From contig JAABYK010000030.1 in NCBI GenBank assembly GCA_011775825.1, positions 21,491 to 29,024 of the forward strand: a DNA stretch of 7,534 bases, read 5' to 3'. The stretch comes from Candidatus Zhuqueibacterota bacterium (GTDB lineage: Bacteria > Zhuqueibacterota > Zhuqueibacteria > Oceanimicrobiales > Oceanimicrobiaceae). Made by a program: the position numbers and the translations under genes. This document shows, piece after piece, positions 1 to 6,779 of the stretch (position 1 is its first letter; every line of letters starts with the position of its first letter). The notes below the pieces were generated by a model. It was not told where the DNA came from. It was given only the letters and a program-made list of their open reading frames with translations, and made no database searches.

Positions 1-43
1 GAAGTTGGAGATTGCCACGGTGCAACTGTTCCTTCTAAGACAG

Positions 44-72
44 CAAGATGTCATTCTTGTAAGAATCTTTTT
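44..72 (+). terminator. Weak terminator-like hairpin in the leader
   Basis: A short inverted repeat, ATTCTT-GT-AAGAAT at 53-66, is followed by a run of five T at 68-72. The outer arms AAGAT (45-49) and ATCTT (65-69) can pair as an alternative. The stem is short and AT-rich, so termination would be weak. It could close a gene lying to the left of the window, because one forward frame stops at 36-38 just before it, or it could be chance. The rest of 1-133 shows no convincing gene and no good -35/-10 pair. Confidence 0.22.
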
Positions 73-133
73 CTGTTGGTTGACTTTTTGGAACGCGGGA
101 AGAAGAAAGAAAACGGGACATGAATGATCAATC

Positions 134-1138
134 ATGAAAGAACACGAAATTCGACAAAACAAGGCCACCAGAGAATGGGTCATCTACGCCCCGACACGTG
201 GAAGACGCCCAAGCGATTTTCGTCAGACAGACAAAGGTCGAGAGGAGCGACCGGAACGAGATGAGCATTGCCCCTTCTGCCCGGGAAACAAAAACATGTT
301 GCCGGGCATCATTATGGCGATGCCAAGTACCGGTGAGGAAGCCTGGCAAACACGAGTCGTGCCAAACAAATTTCCTGCGCTCGCCACGGACGGAGACACC
401 GAGCGCGTTGAGCGTGGCATTTATTTGACCATGCCTGGCTACGGCCGACATGAGGTCATCGTCGAGAGCAAGTGGCACAATCGAGGTATTGCTCAAATGT
501 CGAATGCGGAGGTGGAAATCATCATTGAGACGTATCACAAGCGCTATGTAGATCTCATGAAGGAGCACGAGAACATGTTGACCCTGCTCTTTCGCAATCA
601 CGGTGTGCGGGCCGGGACTTCGCTGGTCCATCCGCACTCGCAGCTCATTGTCACGGGGTTCGTTCCCAACCATGTTCGATGGCGAGAAGAACAAGCGCAA
701 AGATACTACGACGAGTGGGGACGATGTGTTTTTTGTGAGATTCTGCAGTTCGAACAGCGCGAGCAGCGCCGGGTTGTTTTTGAGAACCCGTCATTCCTGG
801 CATTTGTGCCATTCGCGGCCGAAGTGCCATTTGAAATCTGGATGATGCCAAAAGAACATGATGCGGATTTCGGAGACATAAACGATGTTGAAAAAAGGGA
901 TCTTGCGCAAGCGTTCTCGAACGTCTTGACCAAATTATTCGAAAAACTGAACGATCCCGATTACAACTATATCATCAATACCGCAGCGCGTTACAAGGCC
1001 GACGAACCGCAACTGCATTGGTACGTGCAGATTCGTCCACGTTTAACCACTCGAGCCGGGTTTGAAATCGGATCCGGAATCAGCATCAATCCATCGATTC
1101 CGGAGCATGACGCAGAGTTTTTAACTGAGGATTCATGA
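134..1138 (+). CDS. galT: Galactose-1-phosphate uridylyltransferase family protein
   Basis: This is a 334-residue cytosolic nucleotidylyltransferase of the GalT branch of the HIT superfamily. GalT exchanges UMP between UDP-glucose and galactose-1-phosphate in the Leloir pathway through a UMP-histidine intermediate. The start fits family N-termini (RQNKATREWVI, then RRPSDF), and an in-frame stop at 125-127 rules out an earlier start. The SD signal is poor. Zinc-site candidates are C46 and C49 (CPFC), H115 and H166. The active-site motif is HPHSQ at 166-170, with H168 as the expected nucleophile. A second half begins at C198/C201 (CVFC). Its HWH-type motif reads LHWYVQI at 294-300, so Y297 stands where many relatives have histidine. 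Length is close to the family's usual 330-350. The stop overlaps the ftsH start (ATGA), implying coupled translation. The true sugar or nucleotide substrate is open; UTP-hexose-1-phosphate or ADP/ATP-linked activities occur in relatives. Confidence 0.88.
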   Translation: MKEHEIRQNKATREWVIYAPTRGRRPSDFRQTDKGREERPERDEHCPFCPGNKNMLPGIIMAMPSTGEEAWQTRVVPNKFPALATDGDTERVERGIYLTMPGYGRHEVIVESKWHNRGIAQMSNAEVEIIIETYHKRYVDLMKEHENMLTLLFRNHGVRAGTSLVHPHSQLIVTGFVPNHVRWREEQAQRYYDEWGRCVFCEILQFEQREQRRVVFENPSFLAFVPFAAEVPFEIWMMPKEHDADFGDINDVEKRDLAQAFSNVLTKLFEKLNDPDYNYIINTAARYKADEPQLHWYVQIRPRLTTRAGFEIGSGISINPSIPEHDAEFLTEDS

Positions 1139-3096
1139 TTATGAAACATGAAAAAAATAACAAAAAGAATAATAACAAGATCGGACAACGACCCAAACCT
1201 CCTATCAACCCGGGCTCGCTGATCTGGCTGTTTTTGATTTTTTTAGCTGTTTACTATTTCTTAAACGTGTTCAGAGGCCCGAAGCCCATTAACATTTCAT
1301 ATACCGAGTTTAAGCAGGAGGTCACGGAGGGCAATGTCGAAGAAATTACCGTGAAGGGGGAGAAAATACGTGGCACATTTTTTGAGAAGCGTCGCAAAGT
1401 CGCAGATAAAGCGAAGCAGGATACGGTTAGCTCCAAGCATTTTGTAACGATCAGGCCATCCTTTGAGGATACGGAACTCATGAAGTTGCTTGAAAAAAAT
1501 AACGTCAAGATAAATGCGGAATCTACTGATGAGAATGCTTGGTTGCAGACAGCTCTGCTGCTTTTGTTGCCCTGGATTTTGATCATTGGCTATTTTATCT
1601 ACGTCAGAAGAAAGATGCAAGGCCAGATGCAAGGTATGATGGGCGGCATGTTTAACGTCGGCAAATCCAAGGCCAAACGCTTTCGCAAGTCAAGCGGAGA
1701 TGTCACATACGACGATGTGGCTGGTTTGGAGAACGCCAAGCGAGATCTTCGGGAGATCGTGGAGTATTTGAAAGAGCCGGAGAAATTCGCCGCTCTTGGA
1801 GCGAACATTCCGAAAGGCGTTCTACTCATGGGTGCCCCGGGAACAGGAAAAACGTTGCTGGCGCGAGCTACGGCAGGTGAGGCAAACGTGACGTTTTACA
1901 GCATCAGCGGCTCCGAATTCATCGAAATGTTTGTGGGGGTGGGAGCGTCTCGAGTGCGCGATATGTTTGAGAATGCCAAGAAAGAAGCTCCGGCCATCAT
2001 TTTTATCGACGAAATCGATTCCATTGGTCGAGCGCGCGGAACCGGGCTCGGTGGCGGGCACGACGAGCGGGAGCAGACACTCAATCAGATTTTGTCGGAA
2101 ATGGACGGTTTTGCACCCCATGAATCCGTTATCGTGATGGCGGCAACCAATCGTCCGGATGTTTTGGATCCGGCCTTGACCCGCCCCGGTCGATTCGATC
2201 GCCAGATTACTCTGGAGCGGCCGCAAAAGAAAGCGCGCCAGAAGATTCTGCAAATACATATGCGCGAGGTTCCGCTTGCCGACGACATTGATGTGGAGAA
2301 ATTGGCTTCGCGGACGGTTGGATTTTCCGGTGCGGATCTCCAAAATCTTGTGAACGAAGCAGCGCTTTTGGCAGGACGGAAGCAGAAGAAAAAAGTGGAC
2401 ATGGAAGATTTTGACGAGGCTCGGGATAAAATATTGCTGGGCCATGAACGTGAGGACATGATCAACGAAGATGAGAGGGAAGCCATCGCTTACCACGAAG
2501 CCGGGCATGCCCTTATGGCGAAACTGCTGCCTGGCGCCGATCCTTTGAAGAAAGTCACCATCATTCCTCGTGGCCGCTCGTTGGGGGCCACGGAACAGAT
2601 GCCGGAAGAGGATCGCTACAATTTGAATCGCAGCTACTTACTGAACCGCATCGCTATCGCACTTGGCGGTCGCTCGGCAGAAAAGGTGGTCTTCGGTGAA
2701 ATGACGACCGGCGCGGAAAACGATTTGAAGCAGGTCACGCACCTGGCGCGGCGAATGGTATGCAATTGGGGCATGAGCGAGAAGCTCGGCCCGGTTAGCT
2801 TCCGTCAAGGTGAAGAGCACTTGTTTCTCGGTCGAGAAATGACGCAGGCCAAAGATTTTAGTGAGCATACTGCACGCATTATCGATGAGGAAATACAAAA
2901 GATCATCCAGGACATGGAAAACAAAACCGTGAAGATGCTAAAGGAAAACCGAGATAACCTTGATGCCCTGGCCAACGCCTTGCTTGAACATGAGACCTTA
3001 GAAGACGAACAAATTGAGCGTCTTCTCGATTTGGATTCAAAGGCGAAGGAGGCCGATCATGAAAAGTCAAAAAGAGACGTACCTGCAGAAAATTGA
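1135..3096 (+). CDS. ftsH: ATP-dependent zinc metalloprotease FtsH
   Basis: This 653-residue inner-membrane AAA+ protease would form hexamers that extract and degrade misfolded membrane proteins and short-lived regulators. It has a Lys/Asn-rich N-tail (1-25), TM1 about 27-46, a periplasmic FtsH-extracellular domain, TM2 about 136-157, then a Met/Gly-rich linker. The AAA module has Walker A GAPGTGKT (233-240), the FVG pore loop (266-268), Walker B IIFIDE ending at E293, and the second region of homology with arginine fingers R350 and R353. The protease has HEAGH (454-458) and D530 as likely third zinc ligand, followed by a helical, probably coiled-coil C-terminus. All catalytic residues are present, and length is near the 644 residues of the E. 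coli protein. GAGG at 1127-1130 lies 4 nt before ATG 1135; ATG 1141 is an alternative start. The gene overlaps galT by 4 nt and the next gene by 38 nt, so it is almost certainly cotranscribed with both. Confidence 0.98.
   Translation: MIMKHEKNNKKNNNKIGQRPKPPINPGSLIWLFLIFLAVYYFLNVFRGPKPINISYTEFKQEVTEGNVEEITVKGEKIRGTFFEKRRKVADKAKQDTVSSKHFVTIRPSFEDTELMKLLEKNNVKINAESTDENAWLQTALLLLLPWILIIGYFIYVRRKMQGQMQGMMGGMFNVGKSKAKRFRKSSGDVTYDDVAGLENAKRDLREIVEYLKEPEKFAALGANIPKGVLLMGAPGTGKTLLARATAGEANVTFYSISGSEFIEMFVGVGASRVRDMFENAKKEAPAIIFIDEIDSIGRARGTGLGGGHDEREQTLNQILSEMDGFAPHESVIVMAATNRPDVLDPALTRPGRFDRQITLERPQKKARQKILQIHMREVPLADDIDVEKLASRTVGFSGADLQNLVNEAALLAGRKQKKKVDMEDFDEARDKILLGHEREDMINEDEREAIAYHEAGHALMAKLLPGADPLKKVTIIPRGRSLGATEQMPEEDRYNLNRSYLLNRIAIALGGRSAEKVVFGEMTTGAENDLKQVTHLARRMVCNWGMSEKLGPVSFRQGEEHLFLGREMTQAKDFSEHTARIIDEEIQKIIQDMENKTVKMLKENRDNLDALANALLEHETLEDEQIERLLDLDSKAKEADHEKSKRDVPAEN
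3046..3052 (+). promoter_or_regulatory. Ribosome binding site inside the ftsH 3' end
   Basis: AAGGAGG lies 6 nt before ATG 3059. It fixes the start of the small coiled-coil gene within the last 38 nt of ftsH and shows that the overlap is used for translation. The upstream in-frame start at 3014 has no comparable SD sequence. Confidence 0.8.
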
Positions 3097-3349
3097 AGTG
3101 CAATTGAATGGCTGGAGCTCCAGAATTGATGAATTGAAGGAGATTGCAGAGGAAGATGAACATGAACGAGTCAGGCATGAGAAAGAGCTTCAAACACTCA
3201 ACGAGAAAGAAAAAGCAGCGCGTGTGCAATTAGAGGAGCTCAAGTCTGCAGATGAAGATTCCTGGCAGGATTACAAGATGAGAATGGATAACGCCATTGC
3301 TGAGCTGAGAAAATCAGTACAAAGTTTGTTTGTGGACTTATACAGTTAG
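3059..3349 (+). CDS. Small coiled-coil protein, sll1863-like stress family
   Basis: This 96-residue, highly charged protein is predicted to be almost entirely alpha-helical. It has no signal peptide, membrane segment or cysteine. Its pattern resembles the sll1863 family of small stress-response proteins: an N-terminal YLQKIEVQLNGWSSRIDEL stretch (8-26) with W19, a long E/K/R heptad-like middle (about 22-62), and an EDSW motif near W69 before a final amphipathic helix. The molecular function of that family is not established. Family membership is judged from memory of the pattern, not a search. The start at 3059 was chosen because of the AAGGAGG site 6 nt upstream. The gene begins inside ftsH and ends 7 nt before the nicotinate phosphoribosyltransferase ATG, so it is embedded in the operon. 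A role beside FtsH, such as an adaptor, envelope-stress factor or substrate, is only a guess from position. Confidence 0.72.
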   Translation: MKSQKETYLQKIEVQLNGWSSRIDELKEIAEEDEHERVRHEKELQTLNEKEKAARVQLEELKSADEDSWQDYKMRMDNAIAELRKSVQSLFVDLYS

Positions 3350-3356
3350 AGGCTCA

Positions 3357-4910
3357 ATGAACAAAGTCGACACAAAAACAGCCGAAGGGATTCTTTTCAC
3401 GGATCAGTATCAACTGACGATGGCGCAGCTCTATTATCGAATGGGACTGCACGAGAAACCTGCGCAGTTTGACTACTTCTTCCGGCATTACCCCGATTAT
3501 GGGGCGCACAAAGCGGGCTACTGCATTAATGCGGGTTTGGAGTGGCTGATAAACTGGATGCGCAGCGTACGTTTTCGCAAAGAGGATATTGAATATTTGC
3601 GTGGACAAACGCGGCGCAGCGGAGAGCCCGTATTCGATCAAGACTTCTTGACTTGGTTGGAAGAAACCGGCCATTATGGCGATATCACCATGAATGCCAT
3701 TCCCGAAGGTCGGGTCGTGCATCCGAATGTGCCTTTAGCTGTCTTTCAGGGACCGCTGGCGATGGCGCAAATTCTGGAGACCTCTGTCTTGAATCATCTC
3801 AATTATCAGACATTGATCGCCACCAAAGCGGCCCGTATTCGCGAAAGCGGCCGCGGCCAACTGTTCCTGGAATTCGGAGCTCGCCGCGGACACGACAAAG
3901 GGGTCAACGCCGGCGCCCGCGCTGCACTCATTGGAGGAGCCGATTTTACCTCCAATGTCGGCATTTCCCATGTGCTGGGACTGCCACCCAAGGGCACTCA
4001 CGCCCATAGCATGGTGCAGGCGTTCCTGGCACTGGGTATGAGTGAATTGGATGCATTCAAGGCGTACGCGGATGTCTATCCCGATGAATGTCTGTTGCTG
4101 GTCGACACCATCGACACCTTGAAAAGCGGTATTCCGAATGCCATCGAGGTTTTTGAAGACCTTAAAAAGAAGGGATACAAACCGGTCGGCATTCGTCTCG
4201 ACTCCGGCGATTTGGCCTATTTGAGCATTCAGGCCGCCAAGATGTTAAATGCAGCAGGTTTTCCCGATACGTCCATCGTCCTGTCGAACGAATTGGACGA
4301 ACTTAATATCTGGCAGATCATCACTCAGATCGAGGAAGAAGGCCCGCGAAATGGCCTTGACCCCGATAAGTTGATCAGGCGCCTGGCTTACGGGGTTGGC
4401 ACGCGCCTCATCACCTCCGCCGGGGATTCATCCTTAGGCGGTGTTTACAAGTTGGTGGCGCTTTGGGGTGACAACACATGGATTCCAGCCATTAAGATTT
4501 CGGAATCGACGTCAAAAACGCCAAATCCGGGAAACAAAAAAGTCTGGCGAGTTTACGACAAACGCAAAAAAGCCACAGCCGATCTTTTGAGCGCGGAAGA
4601 TGAAGATCCCAGAAAATTCGAAAAACTGGTTTTGCATCACCCATCTGATCGGAGCATTTTTCGGGCACTGGATCAGGAAATGGTCACGTTCCTCGAACCG
4701 CTCATGGTTGATGTTCTGAAAGAGGGCAAAGTCGTGTACAATTTTCCTTCACTTGAGGAAATACGCGAAATACGCGACTCGGATATCGAAAGTCTGGATA
4801 GTGGAGTTAAACGAGTGATGAATCCCCACGTTTACCATGTATCGATCACCGAGAGGCTGTGGCAACTGAAGCAAGAATTAATTGAATCGGTCCGAGAACA
4901 AGGACACTGA
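3357..4910 (+). CDS. pncB: Nicotinate phosphoribosyltransferase
   Basis: This 517-residue cytosolic enzyme would catalyse nicotinate + PRPP to nicotinate mononucleotide, with ATP hydrolysis assisting, as the committed step of Preiss-Handler NAD salvage. Family motifs occur in order: FTDQYQLTMAQ (14-24), LEFGARRGHDKG (171-182), GTHAHSM (213-219), LLVDTIDTLKSGIPNAI, GIRLDSGD (278-285) and YGVGTRLITS (345-354). By alignment of GT-x-AH in relatives, H217 is the histidine expected to be phosphorylated. The length fits the longer bacterial and human-like class rather than the roughly 400-residue E. coli PncB. ATG 3357 follows AGAGG (3348-3352) by 4 nt; an in-frame TTG at 3330 would overlap the previous gene and has no SD. 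It sits 7 nt after the coiled-coil gene and 31 nt before the HPF-like gene. A possible nicotinamidase-superfamily gene starts at 7422, which would supply its substrate. Confidence 0.96.
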   Translation: MNKVDTKTAEGILFTDQYQLTMAQLYYRMGLHEKPAQFDYFFRHYPDYGAHKAGYCINAGLEWLINWMRSVRFRKEDIEYLRGQTRRSGEPVFDQDFLTWLEETGHYGDITMNAIPEGRVVHPNVPLAVFQGPLAMAQILETSVLNHLNYQTLIATKAARIRESGRGQLFLEFGARRGHDKGVNAGARAALIGGADFTSNVGISHVLGLPPKGTHAHSMVQAFLALGMSELDAFKAYADVYPDECLLLVDTIDTLKSGIPNAIEVFEDLKKKGYKPVGIRLDSGDLAYLSIQAAKMLNAAGFPDTSIVLSNELDELNIWQIITQIEEEGPRNGLDPDKLIRRLAYGVGTRLITSAGDSSLGGVYKLVALWGDNTWIPAIKISESTSKTPNPGNKKVWRVYDKRKKATADLLSAEDEDPRKFEKLVLHHPSDRSIFRALDQEMVTFLEPLMVDVLKEGKVVYNFPSLEEIREIRDSDIESLDSGVKRVMNPHVYHVSITERLWQLKQELIESVREQGH

Positions 4911-4927
4911 ATTAAGAAATTGACAGC

Positions 4928-4935
4928 AGGAGGGG
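4928..4935 (+). promoter_or_regulatory. Strong ribosome binding site deciding a TTG start
   Basis: AGGAGGGG lies 6 nt before TTG 4942 in the 31-nt gap after the nicotinate phosphoribosyltransferase gene. No in-frame ATG lies near it, and the protein N-terminus (MQVPLEISYRDV) matches HPF/RaiA starts. TTG is therefore very probably the true initiator, an excellent SD paired with a weak start codon. Confidence 0.82.
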
Positions 4936-4941
4936 TACACA

Positions 4942-5571
4942 TTGCAAGTTCCACTTGAGATTTCGTATCGAGACGTTGAGAAAACAGACGCTCTTCAAGA
5001 TGAAATTGACGAAGAAGCTGCGGAACTCGAAAAGGTCTGTGATTACATAACCAGTTGCCGAGTTGCCGTGGAGAGACCACATGAACATCCTCGCAGCGGC
5101 AACCCTTTTCGAGTGCGCATCGACGTCCGGGTCCCACCCAGCCACGAACTCGTGGCGACTCATGAGCCACAAGACAGCGAGATGCACGAACTCCTCCATG
5201 CCGTCCTGAGCAAAACCTTTGACTCAATGCGACGGCAACTGGAGAAACTCGTGGAGCAGCAGCGAGGCGAAGTTAAAAGTCATCCTCAGGAGCAACTCAC
5301 CGGATTTGTGCAAAAGCTCTTTCGCGATGAAGGATACGGGTTCCTCAAGACGGTTGAGGGTGAGGATATTTACTTCCACGAGAACAGTGTCTTGCACAAT
5401 GATTTCGATCGACTTGAAATCGGTACACAAGTGCGGTACGTGGCCGAAATGGGCAAGAAAGGACCACAGGCGAGTACGGTACAAATCGTTGACAAACCGG
5501 GTGTTCGTTCTTCCAGGTCAGACGCGGATATACCTGAACCGCCTTTAGGGTGGAATGAACGCGAGGTGTGA
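4942..5571 (+). CDS. HPF/RaiA-like ribosome-associated protein fused to a cold-shock domain
   Basis: This 209-residue protein has two domains. Residues 1 to about 108 resemble the HPF/RaiA (S30AE) fold, which binds the 30S decoding region of idle ribosomes: MQVPLEISYRDV, a helix with E/K repeats, ITSCRVAVERP, NPFRVRIDVRVP, then a long helix ending MRRQLEKLVEQQRGEVK. Residues 119-183 form a cold-shock OB fold with GYGFL (131-135) in place of RNP1, IYFHENSV (143-150) in place of RNP2, and a GPQASTVQIV final strand. The last 26 residues are polar and probably disordered. Cold-shock domains bind single-stranded RNA, so the protein may hold mRNA or rRNA on stalled ribosomes; that is inference. The C-terminal dimerisation domain of long-form HPF is absent and the cold-shock domain takes its place. 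Start is TTG after AGGAGGGG. Its TGA shares a base with the next gene's ATG. I recall the same architecture in other bacteria, but its function is not established to my knowledge. Confidence 0.87.
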   Translation: MQVPLEISYRDVEKTDALQDEIDEEAAELEKVCDYITSCRVAVERPHEHPRSGNPFRVRIDVRVPPSHELVATHEPQDSEMHELLHAVLSKTFDSMRRQLEKLVEQQRGEVKSHPQEQLTGFVQKLFRDEGYGFLKTVEGEDIYFHENSVLHNDFDRLEIGTQVRYVAEMGKKGPQASTVQIVDKPGVRSSRSDADIPEPPLGWNEREV

Positions 5572-6242
5572 TGTTTATGGCACTTTTTAAAAACCGACAT
5601 GAAGCAGGTAGGCATTTGGCAAAAAAACTTTCAGCTTACGCGGACTCCGAAAAGACCATTGTCCTCGGGTTGCCGCGAGGGGGCGTACCGGTTGCTTTCG
5701 AAGTGGCAAAGGCGCTGAACGCACCCCTGGATGTCTTTGTGGTGCGCAAACTTGGTGTACCTGATAACGAAGAGCTCGCCATGGGCGCCATCGCATCGGG
5801 GGGTGTGCAAGTGATGAATCAGGAAGTTCTCCAACATTTTGATTTGGATGAGGAAGAGATCGATGACGTCAGTCGCGCCGAGGAAGAGAAACTTGGTCAC
5901 TATGAACGTCTGTATCGCGGAGAGCAAGGCGGTCCGAACGTGAAGAATCGTATGGCGATTCTCGTTGATGATGGACTGGCCACAGGTGCAAGCATGCGAG
6001 CGGCCGTAGCAGCATTGAAACAGCTTGATCCGAGACAAATCATCGTGGCGGTTCCCGTAGCAGCGCCTGCAACCTGTGAGGAAATGAAAGAAGAAGTGGA
6101 TGACATTATTTGTGCTGTGACTCCTGAACCGTTTCAAGGAGTGGGTGTTTGGTACACAGATTTTACACAGACCGGCGATCCGGAAGTACAAGAGTTGCTC
6201 GAACGCGCAGAAAAAGAAATCGACGAGAGTGTTCTGAATTGA
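5571..6242 (+). CDS. Phosphoribosyltransferase-fold protein (COG1926 type)
   Basis: This 223-residue cytosolic protein has a type I phosphoribosyltransferase fold. It opens with an FKNRHEAGRHLAKKL helix, then GLPRGGVPVA (33-42), DVFVVRKLGVPDNEELAMGA, and the PRPP-binding loop ILVDDGLATGAS (130-141) with the paired acidic residues D133 and D134. A helical insertion rich in acidic residues lies between. The family (COG1926, predicted phosphoribosyltransferases) has no established base substrate, so none is assigned. Length is normal for the single-domain form; some relatives are fused to a dienelactone-hydrolase domain, absent here. GAGG (5563-5566) is 4 nt before ATG 5571, the same spacing seen for pncB and ftsH, and ATG overlaps the preceding TGA by 1 nt. 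GTG 5568 and ATG 5577 are alternatives. It is the last gene before a 133-bp gap, and a link to PRPP or nucleotide balance with the nicotinate enzyme is possible. Confidence 0.88.
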   Translation: MFMALFKNRHEAGRHLAKKLSAYADSEKTIVLGLPRGGVPVAFEVAKALNAPLDVFVVRKLGVPDNEELAMGAIASGGVQVMNQEVLQHFDLDEEEIDDVSRAEEEKLGHYERLYRGEQGGPNVKNRMAILVDDGLATGASMRAAVAALKQLDPRQIIVAVPVAAPATCEEMKEEVDDIICAVTPEPFQGVGVWYTDFTQTGDPEVQELLERAEKEIDESVLN

Positions 6243-6255
6243 AGTTCGGTATTGG

Positions 6256-6275
6256 TTCGAATTTCGAAATTCGAA
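6256..6275. repeat. 20-bp perfect palindrome made of three 7-bp TTCGAA units
   Basis: TTCGAA occurs at 6256, 6263 and 6270, exactly 7 bp apart, and the whole 20 bp equals its own reverse complement. By chance alone a perfect 20-bp palindrome is not expected in a window this size. It lies 13 bp after the stop of the phosphoribosyltransferase gene and 100 bp before the next start. It could be a binding site for a dimeric regulator or, in RNA, a hairpin with U-A and C-G pairs. No T-tract follows, so it is not a typical intrinsic terminator. Confidence 0.8.
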
Positions 6276-6291
6276 TTTAGGTGCTTCAAGT

Positions 6292-6313
6292 CATCGACAA
6301 AATTTTGTCGGTG
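6292..6313. repeat. Second palindrome / possible RNA hairpin
   Basis: CGACAAAATTTTGTCG at 6295-6310 is a perfect 16-bp palindrome. In RNA it extends to 6292-6313 through C-G, A-U and U-G pairs, giving a 9-bp stem around an AAUU loop. It is centred 37 bp after the centre of the TTCGAA palindrome, close to 3.5 helical turns. The following bases are CCGGTCCACC, not a U-tract, so a simple intrinsic terminator is unlikely. An operator, an mRNA processing site or a 5'-leader structure of the downstream genes are the remaining options. Confidence 0.7.
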
Positions 6314-6375
6314 CCGGTCCACCAAGCCACTAAGCAATTTTTGCAAAAGAATCAAAAGAGGTAGGTGATTCAACT

Positions 6376-6777
6376 ATGCCATCGAAAGACATACCAAGAC
6401 ATGAATGGGTGAAATTTTGCAATTGGTTTAAGCGCCAGCATCATGGCTGGTTAACAAGCATAAGAGTGCTTGAAGAGCAAGATAGCAAAAAGGTGGTGGC
6501 CGAGGATTTGGCGCTCCAGGATATCGAAGTCAGAATCAAAGACAGCAAAGAAGATGAATTGAAGATTATCCTGGGGAGAAAGCCGGATAGAGGCGTCGTC
6601 CACAAAATCAAAGAGCCGTCTTATGTCTGGCTGGAAAAAACGACCGAAGGCGCTCATTCTGGATTGCAGATAAAGGACTCACGAGGCACGACGACTCAAC
6701 TGCGGTTCCGCACCTCAGTTTTGCCGGAACAAGTGGACGGAATCGTCATGAAGGACAGGCAAGAAGGAGAGTCGTAA
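6376..6777 (+). CDS. DUF5335-like protein of unknown function
   Basis: This 133-residue soluble protein has no signal peptide or membrane segment. The pattern matches my recollection of the DUF5335 family: an N-terminal IPRHEWVKFCNWFKRQHHGWL stretch (6-26) with W11, W17 and W25, a beta-rich acidic middle (ALQDIEVRI, ELKIILG), and a conserved end LRFRTSVLPEQVDGIV (109-124). No catalytic motif is visible and the family has no known role, so I assign none. AGGTGAT at 6363-6369 serves as SD, 6 nt before the ATG, with AGAGG just upstream. It is the first gene after the palindromic gap and probably the first of a new transcription unit. The membrane protein gene starts 2 nt after its stop, and a functional pair is plausible. 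Confidence 0.78.
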   Translation: MPSKDIPRHEWVKFCNWFKRQHHGWLTSIRVLEEQDSKKVVAEDLALQDIEVRIKDSKEDELKIILGRKPDRGVVHKIKEPSYVWLEKTTEGAHSGLQIKDSRGTTTQLRFRTSVLPEQVDGIVMKDRQEGES

Positions 6778-6779
6778 TC

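Noticed and set aside
80..108. TTGACT at 80-85 as a -35 box for a galT promoter.
   Set aside because: The expected -10 region, about 17 bp downstream, is AGAAGAAAG-like with no TATAAT resemblance.
1..127. Tail of an upstream gene: two forward frames stay open from base 1 (stops at 121-123 and 125-127), a third stops at 36-38.
   Set aside because: The frame ending at 123 has low third-position GC (about a third of codons) unlike the genes here, and none of the three peptides resembles a protein end I recognise. Too short to choose between them.
1822..2508. Long antisense open frame opposite ftsH (228 codons) and similar ones opposite galT and the PRTase gene.
   Set aside because: They mirror strongly conserved sense genes, have no recognisable domains, and are explained by codon bias of the sense strand.
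3330..3356. TTG at 3330 as an upstream start for the nicotinate phosphoribosyltransferase.
   Set aside because: It lies inside the preceding gene, lacks an SD, and adds nine residues not typical of the family; ATG 3357 has AGAGG upstream.
6292..6320. The second palindrome as an intrinsic terminator of the first operon.
   Set aside because: The stem is AT-rich near the loop and followed by CCGGTCCACC rather than a U-tract on the + strand; no T-run follows on the - strand either.
6281..6364. 27-codon GTG-started frame across the palindromic gap.
   Set aside because: No spaced SD sequence precedes it, it is very short, and it runs through the palindrome, which is better explained as a regulatory or structural element.
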